Shown: positions 44,412 to 57,833 of the stretch, in pieces
Layout of the letters: the number at the start of each line of letters is the position of its first letter
How positions within the stretch are numbered: position 1 is the stretch's first letter
Assembly (NCBI RefSeq): GCF_031755915.1
Contig: NC_083380.1
Coordinates: 30,290,501-30,354,500 of the forward strand
Direction: 5' to 3'
From: Ziziphus jujuba
Lineage: Eukaryota > Streptophyta > Magnoliopsida > Rosales > Rhamnaceae
Length of the DNA stretch: 64,000 bases
Position numbers and translations under genes: made by a program
Notes under the pieces: generated by a model
Told to the model about the DNA's origin: nothing
The model's input: the letters and a program-made list of their open reading frames with translations, nothing else
Databases searched by the model: none

Positions 44412-47314
44412 TGTCAGGGTCCGTCCAGAATTCCTCCCTCGAACCCTAGACAAGCCCTGATCTCAGGGAAATACCACCGAATCTTCCAACGGAAAATCCG
44501 GCAGCACCTCCCCTAATGGTAGGACTAACCAAAAATTACCTGCACTGAAAACACACTTCTATAAACATCCCCTTATTCCTCCCACAATACTACAAATTGA
44601 TTCCACAATTTTCAGCACTTCAAAATATAATAGCAACTCAGTGCATAAAGAACAACTACACGCCCAGTACAGTATACAGAGCATTATACAGATACATGTG
44701 GAATTTATACAATGATAGATAAGAAGTAATACAGGATGGAGAGGAAAAAGGGAAGAAATACTTCTTGAACCTTCGGCAACGAACTGAGACGTTGGGCTCG
44801 CCCCGGACAATCAACGTCTCCAACCTGGAGCTAGGGGAACGGAATTTAAGAGTGTGAGATGCTAATCATCTCAGTGAGTGACCCTGACTACTGAACACCT
44901 TTAATATTTATAATATATCAAATAAAAGGGATTTAATTAATCGATACCGAACAATTAAATAAATAAATAAATAAACAATTGAAGTAATAATTTCTCTCAA
45001 AATTCTCACTATTCACTCCGTTGGAAATGTTCCCCTTTTAAAACATTTTCACAAAACCCGATATTCGTACTTCCCAAAAACCAAGGGACTAAATAATTTA
45101 AATAACAACAAATAAATAAATAAATACCCCAAATATAAATAAAGTGTAATAAATTATAATAAATAATTTTTGTACTCTTTGGGGTTTGAAATTTCTATCC
45201 GAAAAATTACACTTGACGCACCACACCATATACCAGTGATGCTCTCCGATACCCAGTGTCCCGAGCACCGACTGGCGGGGAGATTAAAGAGAGAAACTTG
45301 CAAACGGCACTTCGGCGTCCCGACAGTACCGCTGCTGAAACCGTCATCCCGGCCAAGGGAGGGGCGGTTGTGGCCAATAACAAACTTGCTTGCCCACGGT
45401 CCAATGGCAACCACGGGAGACATAATACTTGCGCGCTAAACCACGTGTACATACACCAGAACAACAATACTGTATGAGTGCATCTAAAATAATTATTAAA
45501 CCAACCGTACCGTTTTCCAAAATTACCGTGGGAAATATATTAAATTTTCACACTTACCATCCCACATATTTTTATTTAACAAACCGGTACGAAAACATCG
45601 ATAACAAATAAACCATAATTTTTCTCGTAATACGATGTTCAACAAATAAAATACCGTGGGCATAATTATAAGATTAAACCATCAATTTAAACAAATATTT
45701 TCATAAAATATTTAAACCAATTATGCCCAAAAAATAATACTTAAACCACGTACGATTATTACCGAAATATACTTTGCTCATGCACAATAAATAAATTAAA
45801 CCACAATAAAATAATTCTCGGGAAATTCTTAGTAACCCAAAATTCCGTTTAGTGTCAATGGGTAAAAATATATATATAAAATAATATTTTTTCCCGACTA
45901 TATTTAAATTCCACCACATGAGCATAATTTCATATACCAATTTAACAGCAATTAAATATAATTAATTATCCCAAAATATTTATTAAAGGTGGGTCACTCA
46001 CCTAGAACACACAATTAAACCATGATCCACCATGGGATCAATTCCACGACTCACCGGTGCTCCTAGAACACAATTCACACACAGTCAAATAAATTAATAT
46101 TTTATTCGGATAAATAATACCCGGTACCCGGGGGGTCAAACACAAACGTTATCCAAAATAGTCGAATAATATACCGAATCGAAGCTTGAGCGACGAGGAT
46201 TACAAATCTGGTCTCCATCGACCCTAATTTCGCTGGAGGTGGCCGGAATTTGGCCGGAAAGCTTCGGCCGGATTTAAACTTGAGGGATCTCTCAAACGGT
46301 GGGGATTTTGGGCAATCTAACCCCGGAAATGGACTCAAAGGGGTCGAAAATGATGGAATAGAGGTATGGGTCGGGCTGGGTTGGTTGGAAACGGCGAGAA
46401 TCGCCAGAAAAGCTTAACCGGCCGCCGCCGACTTCACCGGCCCGATCTGGTGCGTCCGGCGGCGACTGGCAGGGAGCTGGGCTTCATCGGTGGCCGGCAC
46501 GTGTGGCCGTCCGGGGACTGAAATCTGGCCAAAAGGCCGGTCAAGGAGAGTGGGGGAGAGAGTCAAAGGAGAGAGAGAGAGAGAGAGAGAGTCCTTGCTA
46601 TGTGTTTTATTTGTCTTTGTCGGGCTCGAGGAAGAAGAAGGGAAGAAAAGGAAAAGAAAAGAGAAGGTGTTTTCCCACGTGGGGAAAAGAAAAGAAAAGA
46701 AAAAGAAAAAGAAAGAAAATAAAATAAAATAAAATAAAAATAATTAAATAATATTAAGAATAATATTACTATTTAAAATAATAATAAAATAGTGTGATAT
46801 TACACATGGTTGACATGTGGCTTCTCAACATGGTGACACATGGTCACCTTCATTAAGTCACACGTGGCACATCGTTACACGTTTAAAAAAATAATATTAA
46901 AATAATACAGTATTTAAAAAAAAACTCTATATGTCCATAACTTTCAAACCACATGTCCAAATCGGACGTGCCGCTAGTCTACGAACTCGTATCGACGAGC
47001 ACTTCACAACCATGCATGAGTCAAAGCTCAAATTTACATGAATAAAAAGTCAACTCCGGCACCCCTTGGACAGTTTGGACCTCAACTTTTTTTGCTCATA
47101 ACTTTCAAACCGTAGCTCCGTTTTCAACGTGCTACTAGTCTACGAACTCGTGCCAATGTGTACTTCGTAGTGGTACCTCAGTTAACCTAGAATTCCAACC
47201 GGGTCAAAAAGTCAACTTTTGACCCTTTCGGTCAACGGTCAACGGTCAACGGTCAATAGTCAACCTCGATCAACGTGCGAAAATTCCGACATGGTTCAGG
47301 ACGGGGTGTTACAA
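44412..47314 (-). mobile_element. Solo LTR, 2903 bp
   Basis: Ends TGTCAGGGTCC... and ...GGGTGTTACA; read on the - strand it starts TGTAACACCCCGTCC, a common start of long plant gypsy LTRs. Flanks AAAGA (44407-44411) and AAATA (47315-47319) look like a target duplication with one change. The paralogous piece at 47425-47445 (GCCAAAGACTTCACCCTCC) shows the uninterrupted site. No gag or pol is inside; its open frames (45154-45477, 46490-46732) are GC- or GA-rich artefacts. Orientation is inferred only from the TGTAACACC start. Confidence 0.85.
46569..46592. repeat. (GA)n microsatellite
   Basis: About 11 GA units inside the solo LTR. Confidence 0.9.
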
Positions 47315-47319
47315 AATAC

Positions 47320-47560
47320 TTCACCCTCCAACCATGTTTTGGTCTTCCATTGTAGATGGCTCTTTAATTTCTATGTGAATAGAGAATAAGAAAAACCTTG
47401 GCCCAATATTGGCAACATCACTAAGACATCTGCCAAAGACTTCACCCTCCAACCATGATTTGGTTTGCATCTTAGATCGCTTACTAATTTCTATGTGAAT
47501 GGAGAAAAGTTTGGGCCTAATATTGAGAGCGTCAATTGATGACAAAAAATGTAGACTTTA
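47320..47560. repeat. Tandem pieces of the RLP upstream block
   Basis: CACCCTCCAACCATG...GTTTTGGTCTTCCATTGTAGATGGC and a second form ~120 bp later; a third lies on the other side of the solo LTR at 44305. Probably a local tandem duplication split by the LTR insertion. Confidence 0.7.
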
Positions 47561-48524
47561 CAAAATATTTATTGAATGTCTATTTATGAATAGTATATTG
47601 TACTATATCACCAACAGAATGATTGTATTTAAGTTTTTGCTATGTGAATTGTTGAACAATAAATTTAAAAAAGAAAAAAAAAGGGAATAGATAATCAGAG
47701 ACATTTGTGGAAATCAGTTAATCCCAAATCAAAGTCTTTATCTATTTTCAAAATCAAAATTGATTTTCAAAAATAAATTAAATTTTAAAATTTAAAATTG
47801 AATTTCAGATACAAATTGAAATTAAAATTGTTTTATCTGGATTCCTCTCTTCTATAAATAGCTAGGGAATTAATAAGTTTAAAGAGGCCAGAAAAATAGT
47901 GAGAAAAGACTGAAAAAAAGAAAAAAAAAGAAAAAGAAAAAAGAGGAAAGTGCAGAAACTTATAAAAAAAATAAGAGAGAGAGAGAGAGAGAGACAGAGA
48001 CAGAGAGGTTTTTAGATGGAAAAATATATATACATATAAGAAAAAAAGGTGATTATCTTCTTTCTTCTACATTTCTTTCTTTCTTTCTTTCTTTCTTTTT
48101 TTCCAAATTAACTCTTTAGATTTGTTTACTAATACTCCAGCTTAAATGAATTACTGTGGGTATTCCCAAAAGGTATCATGGATATTGATAAATAAATTTA
48201 ATTTGCTAATTTCCAGTCTTAGGAATTACTGTAATTCCTAAACATGCATCATAAAGGCTGGTTTGGTAAATAAATAAAAATGCCAGCATTGAGGCCTTAG
48301 AAAATTACCATGCTATTCCTGACAGACATTATAGATGTTGGATACTGATAAAGAGATTACTATGGTACTAACAGATAAAGGGGTAAAAAAATAAATTACA
48401 TATATAGTAGCTGAAAAGGATAAAAAAAAATACAATAAAAAAAAATTAAAAAAATAAAAAAAGGAAACAAACCGACAAGCATATATAAATAGTCCATTAG
48501 TCTTCCATCCTCAATTGCTTTCAT
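47561..48524. other. Spacer, no gene seen
   Basis: AT-rich. (GA)n at 47967-47993, (CTTT)n at 48069-48097, A-rich low complexity at 48420-48465. Confidence 0.65.
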
Positions 48525-48815
48525 ATGACCCCCGCCTTCTCCTTTTACACAGCATCCTAACCAACCACCCATGCCTCCTTATGATCACAATGTCACCAAG
48601 GGCTACTCCAGCAACTAGCCCAATTATGAATCCTATCAGCACAACTTTCTAATCTAATTACAATAAGGACTCAGAATCATCATTTTCTTCATAAACTCAA
48701 GGTGGCACTGATTGGGCCTCTAAAGCACCACATTTCTTAAGCAACAGATCACCACACAATCCTGGATTTCCTTCAAACGAACTGCTCTCAAATGCATTAA
48801 ATTGGTTCCCTTCAA
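48525..48815 (-). pseudogene. RLP fragment: C-terminal end
   Basis: Matches the tail, membrane segment and GNPGLCGD region of the intact gene (counterpart 22410-22690), with stops and indels. Homology ends at TTAAATTGGTTCCCTT near 48812. Confidence 0.85.
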
Positions 48816-50435
48816 ATGAACCTTCTTTGAGGACACTATATCAAACATTTAGTGAGGACCACTTAATATCTAACAAATAAGCACATTTCCACCGCATAAA
48901 GTTTAGTAAAAAGAGAGCACAGAAATAAACTGCATCAAATCAACAAGATACAAAATATTACCAAACAGAGAAATGAACAAGAAGAAATCCCACCTTTATC
49001 TTCAATTCCACAGAGAAAATCAATAGAGAAGACAAAGCTTATGTGCTAAGTCAGGTCCAAGAAAATGACCAAGTTGCCTTCATCAAAGGAATATGAAGAG
49101 TGAACTAAAGATAAAAGGATTAATTAGTACTATCTCTTGTGACAAATTATATCCTCTAAAATTTCCTCATGGATGGAATTCAGGCTCTCAAGAATAAAAA
49201 CATCTTTTAAGTAAAATATTAAGTAGAATATGTATAAAATAATATAAATGATAATTCGTCATTGATTGTATTAAGTAGAATTTTGTAGTCAAAGTTAGTA
49301 CTACTCGTTTTAATTACTTAATAATTATGAAGAAAAGACAACCATGGACTATCAACTATCAAGTTCATTTGAATATACTTTTTTAAAATAATAATAACAA
49401 AAAACACGCATATAAAGATTACAAAATTAAGGTTAATGAGTCATCTAGCTAGCTAGCTAGGAATTAATTGGAGAGCAGCTAGAACAAAAAAGGGTGCTGC
49501 CTTTTTTCCACTTTTCAATTACTCATTTATTTTATTTACAGTTACTGATTATCTTTTCAACGCATTCACCATAAAATTCCCCTCTAATTCTTAGCAGTTA
49601 AAATCATGATATTTTATAATACATTGTCAATTCCATTACATTGGTAGTTGAAAAACAACAGATTATGCTTAAATCAGCAGCATATGTATACAATAGTTGA
49701 AAAAATGCAATATTTCTTCTAGTATAGTAAAAAAGCTTCTTGTATAGTAAAAAATGTATATATTTCTTGTATTCCGGAGATAGAATCAGAGAAACATATG
49801 ATTATATACAGAATAGTATAGTGTTTGTGACATATATTTTTCGTTTTCCAAGTTACACTTTTTTCTTTTTCTTTTTGATAAATCTAACATACACTTTTAG
49901 TTGAACGAAATAATTATTAAATCAAGTCGTCTCTAGGAAAAAATGCCTACACTTGAACAAAAATATTATCTCCAAAAAACCGAACAACAAACAAGAACGA
50001 ATTTGATAGGTCAATTTTTTCATTTGCTACGTTGAACATATGTGAGAGACTTATTTACCAAAGTTTAATTCACCATGCGACGTCACACATCATGGTTTCC
50101 CATTTTGGAAGCCTTTTGCACCTTTCTATGTGAAGGACCTAGGTTTCTCAAATTTCTTGAATTATATATTGGAAAAGCTAAAAAAAGACAAAAACAAAAA
50201 CACAGATTTTCCAAAACCAAAAAAGGTTACAGTAGTCACAAAATAAAGTCTGAAATAACAGAGCAAACATCGTACTATCTTTTTCAACAATGTATATATG
50301 TTGAATAATCTTTTAAAGTTTTCTGTCAATTCACTGACATAATAATTTCATGATCTAAGAAATAGATAAGAACATGTAATACTTAAAATTCATGTGCACT
50401 ATATATATATATATATACACACACATATAGAGTCC
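48816..50435. other. RLP spacer and upstream block
   Basis: No gene. 49130-49670 matches 54840-55130. 50030-50170 is a copy of the RLP upstream block (GAGAGACTTATTTACCAAAG). (GCTA)n-like CTAGCTAGCTAGCTAGG at 49446. The foldback element begins at the right edge, in a TA/CA-rich tract. Confidence 0.65.
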
Positions 50436-51345
50436 TTCTATGGTCAGGATCAACCTGACGAAAATGATGCGATCCAAAAATGTGAAAAAATGACCAGTTA
50501 TTAGATTCCAACTTATCCAATGAACGACTCAGATATTTCTCTATCGCACGTGAGAATATTGCAACTTCAAAAAAATTTCCTTCAACCTTCCTGCTTCAAA
50601 ATATCATTTTCTTTCCTGCTAGCACCATTGTTTCACACAGACTTTACCATTTTAAAATTACCAAATAAAATCCTCCATCTCTCACCATTTCAAAATTCTC
50701 AAATAAAATCCACAATTTCAGCTCTAGACATTTTTCTATTGCTTCCACCGCCCAGGCCTTCTCCTCGACAATCCAAAATCCATTTAGAGCTTGCGTTAAA
50801 GATTAGTATTTGTGAGTCATTGTTTTTTTTTTTTTTTTTTTAAACATGAACAAAAAACCAAAAAAAAAAAAAATGACATCGATGACCTGCAAAACGTCAC
50901 CAGCTTAGGTACCAAACAAGTAGGCATTTTCCTCCAGATTAAAGGCTGCCCTTTGTTGGTGATCCAGAGTAGTCTTGATGTGGCCAAGAGCGAAGTCCTA
51001 GTGGTGACTATATTGCTACCCAAAGCAGAAAGGGCGCCTACGGCCTTGATAATTAAGACTCGTTTGGTTGGGTTCTTTTGAGTCTTGAGGCCCCGATCTT
51101 GATCAGATATGAGGTTGAGGAGTTTCTACTTGGAGAGTTTCAATTGAGCTATGAGGGATGAGCAGGCGAGCATAGAGGAGTTAGACTGGTGGGGTTTTAG
51201 AGAATAAGAATTGAAATGGTGGTGTTGTGGGTTAAATTGAATATTGGAAAGAAGGAGGTTTGAGGACGTAGAGTTTTGAAAATTTTCTTTTTTTATTTCC
51301 ATTGTAATTTTTTTATATTTTTTCAAGTATCATTCAAAATAATAA
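50436..51345 (+). repeat. Left arm of foldback element
   Basis: Inverted counterpart of the right arm; holds a small internal duplication (ATTTCAAAATTCTCAAATAA). The open frames 50520-50843 and its mirror 54043-54363 are the same arm sequence and not genes. Confidence 0.85.
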
Positions 51346-53559
51346 ATTCAAACTTAACAAAAAAAATTGAGGACTAATTGAAAATTACTAAATTGAAAAT
51401 ATAATAAAAAAAATATTGAGGGACCAAAACTAACGCTATTACATTCCAGTAGCGTTAGCATTGGTCCCTCAATTTTTAAATTTTTTTTTATTTTTCTTAA
51501 TTCCTTTATATTTTTATAAATATCATTCAAAATAATAAAATTCAAACTTAACAAAAAAAATTGAAAATTAATTGAGAATTACAAAATTAAAAAGATAATT
51601 AAAAAAAAATGGAGGACCAAAGTCAATGCTATTACATCCCAGCAGTGATGGCTTTGGTCCCCCAATTTTTTATTATTTTCCTTTTTATTTTTATTTTTTT
51701 AATTTCTTTGTAATTTTTTTTATATGTTTGCAAATATCATTCAAAATAATAAAATTCAAACTTAACAAAAAAAATTAAAGACCAATTGAAAATTACAAAA
51801 TTGAAAAGATAAATATATATATATATATATTGGGAGACCAAAGTCAATGCTATTACATCCCAGCAATGTTGCTTTTGATCCCACAATTTTTGAAAATTTT
51901 TATTATTTTCTTTTTTATTTTTTTTAATTCCTTGGTAATTTTTTAATATTTTTATAAGTATCATTCAAAATAATAAAATTCAAACTTAACAAAAAAATTG
52001 AGCACCAATTGAAAATACAAAATTGAAATAATAAAAAAATTTAAAAAAAAATTAGGGAACCAAAGTCAAGGCTTTTAGCCAATACTTTTACATCCTAAAA
52101 GCCTTGACTTTGGTCCCCTAATTTTTAAATTTTTTTTTATTATTTTTGTTTTTTAATTCCTTTATATTTTTGTAAGTATCATTCAAAATAATAAAATTCA
52201 AACTTAACAAAAAATTGAAAACCAATTTAAAATTATAAAATTGAAAAGATAATAAAAAAAAAAAAAATTGGAGGACCAAAGCCAATGCTATTACATCTCA
52301 GTAGTGATGGCTTTGGTCTCCCAATTTTTTTTTATTTTCATTTTTATTTTTATTTTTTTAATTCTTTTTTAATTTTTTTTTATATTTTTGTAAATATCAT
52401 TTAAAATAATAAAATTCAAACTTATATTTATTTCAATTTTTTTTTATATTTATTTCAATTTTGTAATTTTCAATTGGTCTTTAAATTTTTTTGTAAAGTT
52501 TAAATTTTATTATTTTAAATGATACTTGCAAAAATATAAAAAAAAATTATAAAAGAATTAAAAAAAATAAAATAATAAAATAATAAAAAATATTTAAAAA
52601 TTGGGAGACCAATTTATTTTTTATTATCTTTTCAATTTTGTAATTATCAATTGGTTCTCAATTTTTTTTGTTATGTCTAAATTTTGTTATTTTAAATAAT
52701 ACTTGCAAAATATAAAAAAATTACAAAGGCATTAAAAAAAAGAAAATAATAAAAAATTTAAAAAAATTAGGGGACCAAAGCCAATGCTGCTGGAATATAA
52801 TAGCATTGGCTTTGGTCTCTTAATTTTTTTTTATTATCTTTTTAATTTTGTAATTATCAATTGATCCTCAATTTTTTTGCTAAGTTTGAATTTTATTATT
52901 TTGAGTGACACTTGTAAAAATATAAAAAATAACAAAGGAATTAAAAAAATATAATGAAAAATTTTTAAAAATTTGGAAACCAAAGCCAATACTTTTAATT
53001 TTTCCCCTAATATTTTTTTTTTGTTATCTTTTCAATTTTGTAATTTTCAATTGATCCTCAGTCTTTTTTGTAACGTTTGGATTTTATTATTTTAAATGAT
53101 ACTTGCAAAAATATAAAAAAAAATTACAATGCAATTAAGAAAAAGAAAATAATAAAAAATTTAAAAAATTGGGGGACCAAAGCCAACACTGCTGGGATGT
53201 AATAGCGTTGGCTTTGGTCCTCCTTTTTTTTAATTATCTTTTCAATTTTGTAATTATCAATTGGTCCTCAATTTTTTTGTTATGTTTGAATTTTATTATT
53301 TTGAGTTATTTGTTATGTTTGAATTTTATTATTTTGAATTATACTGGCAAAAATATAAAAAAATTGCCAAGGAATTAAAAAAAGAAAATAATACAAAATT
53401 TGAAAAAAAATCGGGGGACCAAAGCCAACGCTATGATGTAATAGCTTTGGCTTTGGTCTCCCAATTTTTTTTTTAATTATCTTTTCAATTTTATAATTTT
53501 GAATTGGTCGTCAATTTTTTTTTGTTAAATTTGAATTTTATTATTTTGAATGATACTTG
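51346..53559. repeat. Core of serial hairpin modules
   Basis: At least eight palindromic modules of the form GGACCAAAGCCAATGCT...spacer...AGCATTGGCTTTGGTCC, at about 51420-51474, 51612-51663, 51834-51885, 52054-52125, 52272-52326, 52773-52822, 53172-53224 and 53413-53463. They are separated by A/T-rich links that share CATTCAAAATAATAAAATTC or its complement. Confidence 0.88.
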
Positions 53560-54446
53560 CAAAAATATAAAAAAGTTACAAAGGAATTAAAAAAAAAAAA
53601 TTTCCAGAACTCTACGTCCTCAAACCTCCTTCTTTCCAATATTCAATCCAACCCACAACACTACCATTTCAATTTTTTTTTTCTTAAACCCCACCATTCT
53701 AACTCCTCTATAATCGCCTACTCGTCTCTCACAGCTTAATCGAAACTTTCTAAGTAGGAACTCATCAACCTCATATTCAATCAAGATTGGGGCCTTAAGA
53801 CTCAAAAGAATCCAGCCAAATGAGACTCGATTATCAAGGCCATAGACACCCTTTCTACTCTAGACAGCGATGTAGTCACCACCGGGATTTCGCTCTCAGC
53901 CACGTCGAGGCTACTCTGAACCACCGAGTAAGAGCAGTGTTTAATCTGAAGGAAAATGCCCACTTGTTTGGTACATAAGCCGGTGGCATTTTCTAGGTTA
54001 TCGATGTCATTTTTTTTTCTTTTTTTGGTTTTTTGTTCACAGTTAAAAAAAAAAAAAAACCAAAGGCCCTAAAAAAAAAAAAAAAATTGCCAATGGCTCA
54101 AAAATACTAACCTTTAACCCAAGCTCTAAATGGATTTTGGATTGTCGAGGAGAAGACCTGGGCAGTGGAAGTAATAGAAGGATATCTGGGGTTGGAATGG
54201 TGGAGATAGTGTATTTTATTTGGGAATTTTGAAATGGTAAAGTTTGTGTGAAATAGTGGTGCAAGGGGGAAAAAAATAATATTTTGAAGCATGAAGGTTG
54301 AAGGAAATTTTTTTCAAGTTGCAATTTTCTCACGTGTGACAAGAAAGTATCTAAGCCGTTCATTGAATAAGTTAAAATCTAATGGCTGGTCATTTTTTTC
54401 ACGTTTTTGGACCGCACCATTTTGATCAAGTCGGACCTGACCATAG

Positions 54447-54448
<2 letters not shown>
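53560..54448 (-). repeat. Right arm of foldback element
   Basis: Reverse complement of the left arm; ends CCATAGAA at 54448, followed by (CT)n(TA)n. Confidence 0.85.

Positions 54449-54494
<46 letters not shown>
54449..54494. repeat. (CT)n(TA)n microsatellite
   Basis: Simple repeat directly behind the foldback element. Confidence 0.9.
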
Positions 54495-55636
54495 CATTTA
54501 TTTATTTATATGATGTGCTACAAAAGCTAAGAGAGACAATATATCAAACATCTACCATCTGCACGATTTCATCAAGGATCCATCAAACAAACACATAAAA
54601 GTTTACACCCCATATAGTTTAACAAATAGAGAACTCATAAAAAAGACTACAGCAAATCAATATGACATAAAGTATAGCAAAATGCTATTTATTATTATTA
54701 CTGGGAAACATATAGACACAACAATTTAAATTGACTACTATTATTGATTCACATTTTCGCATTGGATTTTTAGTCTTTTTTTAAAAAAAATTGTTTTTGT
54801 TTTTTTTTTAATAAATTGGGGAGGGGTGATTTAATCACAATCCTTTGGAACAAATTATATCCTCTAAATGTTCTTCATGTATGAAAACACATATATATTT
54901 GTAAAAGGATATGCATTAAAATTTCTTGTAAGGATCATTACTCATCAAGCTCAGTGAACATATATAGTAGAGAATATTGTAACTTACCATGGATGTTTTA
55001 TATTCAACAATATCAACGATTATTTTTTCAAGGCATTCACTTTAAAATTCCCGTGTTATTCTTAGTAGTTCAAATCATGATCTTTTATAATACATTGTCA
55101 ATTCCATTGCATTGGTAGTTGAAAAAAATCATCCTATGCTTAAACAATAGCATATGACAAGACAAGTTCCTTATTTCATTACAGCTAAAGTTAGGCCTGA
55201 GGGCTATACAAACAATGCACAACTATGTTGCTGGGGGCATTTGGAATCCTGCCATCCCCATGAAAGAGAATTGGATGATTCTTACAAATTTGGGTTTGTA
55301 ACTGGCTTTATGATTTAAGTAGTAGCTATATTTATATTTAGTACGTCTACCACGCCTATGTTTATGTCTCTATTTAGTTCCTGGTCGCAAGCTATAGAGC
55401 TGGTTATGCAAGTACTGCAAGAGCTTTTGGAAATATTCTGAAATAGTAAATTAAAGCTATAGCATTTCTTCTACCATGTTTATTCAAGTCGAAGATTACA
55501 AGCATAGAAAAGAAAGGCAAAAAAGAGAAGGAAAAAAAAAGACCAAGTTCGAAACTAAAGCATATGTACATATATAATAAACAAGAAAAAAGAAAACTAT
55601 CAAGCATAGCAGAGAGAGTTCCACAACTTTCTATCT
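54495..55636. other. Duplicated RLP spacer
   Basis: No gene. 54520-54610 matches 61310-61420; 54840-55130 matches 49130-49670. Confidence 0.65.
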
Positions 55637-57833
55637 TCAATTTCTTCGATATGTCCTCCGCCATCTCCTTGTGCAATGCATCTTAACCAGCCATCCATGC
55701 CTCGTTATGATCACCATATCAACATTACACTCAAATCTGATGGCAATTCACCTGTGAAATTATTAAAAGAGATATCAATTACTTGCAACTTGGGGAACTC
55801 CAAGTAGTTTTGGGGTTGCCCAATCACACCGTAGAACCCATTATGCTGCAGTATGAGAATCTTCAACACCGGAAGAGATCCCAACCAAGATGGAAAAACA
55901 TCCCTAAGTTGATTGTTCGAGACAACAATACCTTCAAGCATCATACAATTGGACAATGTTCGTGGTAGCTGCCCCTGCAACTTATTGTAACCGAGATCAA
56001 TTATTCTCAAGTTGCTTGCACTGTTGCTGCATATTTTAGGAATGGTGCCCTGAAAGAAATTGTTTCTTAATCTCAACACATCCAAAGAATAGCTTAAGTT
56101 TCCAAAACATTTTGGAATTGTACCAGTCAAGGTGTTATCAGACATGTCAAAAAAGTATAGATAGCTTGGATTGCAGAACATAGGTGAGATTTCTCCACTT
56201 AGCATGTTATTTGATGCATTATAACTCAAGATGGATGGGGGAGGAATTGGTAGTACTCCTTGCAACATGTTAAATGAAACAATGTATACTTGCAAGTTAA
56301 CCCAAGGAAGAATTGCAGGTTGAGAGCCTGTTAAGAAGTTGTTGGCAATGTTCAAGAGACGAAAAGTGTCTATACTTGTATTCCACATCCATTCAGGTAT
56401 TTCACCCCTTATCTTGTTATTATGAAGTACCAACACCTCGAGTTCATTCTGATGCCTAAGAAAATTAGGGAATGTATTCAAGTTGCATGAACCCAATTCC
56501 AACCTCTTGAATTTTGAACTTGTTGCATTTTTGTTTCCCTTCATAATGAATACGGACAAACTATTTTCACCCAGGGTTAGATTCGTGAGAAATTTCATGC
56601 CAAAAAACATGTCAAATTTCAAAATGCCACTTAAATTGTTAGCACGTAGATAAAGAGTCTCAAGGTTGATGATGTCAGATAATGATTGTGGAACAAGACC
56701 ATAGAATTGGTTATGTCCAAGTAGGAGTGTATTTAGTTTGGTGAGGTTTCCTAGCCAAGGTGGGATTGGACCAGTCATATGATTACTAAAGAGATATAAT
56801 GAAGTCAGTTGGGTAAGATTTTGAAGAGAAGAGGGAATGCGACCAACAAAATTGTTATGCCCAAGGTGTATAGTGGTAAGTTGGGCAAGTTTTCCATCTT
56901 CACAAACCCTGAAAAATTGCAGCCATCAACATCTAATAGATCCAATGAATCAAGCATTTGGATTGAGGAAGGTAGGATTCCAGAAAATCCACTTTTACTA
57001 AGTATCAATTCTTTAAGAGGACTTTTATGTTTGAATTCAGGCAAATAACCCTTGAGATTCCTATTGGATCCTACATCAAGATATCTTAGATTTGGCAATT
57101 GAAAAGTGGTTGCAGGAAATTCTCCATGCAACCCGCAATTCAAAAGAAATAGTGATGTCAAAGAAGTGAAGTTTGAAAGGAAATTGGGTACTATGGATGA
57201 GATGTTTACATAACTGAGATCAAGAACTTCTAGACCTGTCAAATTTTGCAGTAGGCTACTCAAATTTGGATTTTTAAGTTCCAAAACCTTTTGCTCAACA
57301 TTTTCATTGTAATTGAAAGACATGTCTAGTTGTGATAACTTAAACAAGTGTGAAATTTCTTTTGGAATTTGACCTCGAAAAGAAGACCTTGATAGGTTGA
57401 GATAAGTTAGGCCTGAAAGTTTCCCAATAGAAAAAGGAATTTCAGAGTAATTGAAATTATTACCAGCAAGGTTCAACCTTTGAAGATGAACAAGATTGAA
57501 AAGAGTGCTGTTGGAGTTGATAGAGCCAAATAAACAACCTCTACTAAGATCAAGGCCAATCACACGACCAGTTTCCTCATCACACTAGACTCCATCCCAC
57601 GAGCAGCAATTGCTTGCATTTACTCCAAGAGATTTCCATTGCAAAACCTTGGGATCACAGAGAGAACCAGATTTGTTAATGAGGAAGCTTTCTTTGAACT
57701 CCAACAAGGAAGATCTTTCATTATCACGGCAAAATGACTGAACAAAAGTAATATTTTTTGGAACCACAATATGCAACACCAAAAGCTTTAAAAATACACA
57801 AAAAATTGGCACTAAACACAGTGACAACCCCAT
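55637..57833 (-). pseudogene. RLP copy 3, stop, frameshift and deletions
   Basis: Starts well at ATG 57833 (signal peptide MGLSLCLVPIFCVFLKLL) with the cysteine N-cap, then a TAG at 57582-57584 where the sisters have CAA (GVQCD). The LRR array follows in frame to about 56910, where a small deletion removes PIPSSL and shifts the frame; LRRs continue in another frame to 55760. There GELPS jumps through a short DLSVML remnant to the tail (RHGWLVKMHCTRRW), losing the island, last LRRs and most of the membrane helix. TATA box at 57896-57902. No functional product expected. Confidence 0.93.

Larger units (their letters stand above)
50436..54448. mobile_element. Foldback (long terminal inverted repeat) element, 4.0 kb, non-autonomous
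   Basis: Both ends read TTCTATGGTCAGG inward, and the similarity continues as inverted arms of about 0.9 kb (50436-51345 and 53560-54448), by eye around 80 percent or more identical. The core between the arms is made of short hairpin modules. There is no transposase. The paralogous spacer near 61285 (ACATACATATAAATGATG) lacks the element. No clear target duplication could be read because both flanks are TA/CT-rich simple sequence. Foldback structure is certain; assignment to a MULE-like superfamily is only a guess from the long arms. Confidence 0.85.

Noticed and set aside
45154..45477. Overlapping open frames on both strands of 73-89 codons.
   Set aside because: They lie within the GC-richer part of a solo LTR, no domain is recognisable, and each is the mirror of the other.
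46490..46732. Frame of 80 codons rich in Arg, Glu and Lys.
   Set aside because: Generated by a (GA)n and purine-rich tract inside the solo LTR.
50520..54363. Pair of similar ~106-codon proteins on opposite strands (50520-50843 and 54043-54363).
   Set aside because: They are the two arms of the foldback element read in the same sense; no family recognised and frames end in T-tracts.
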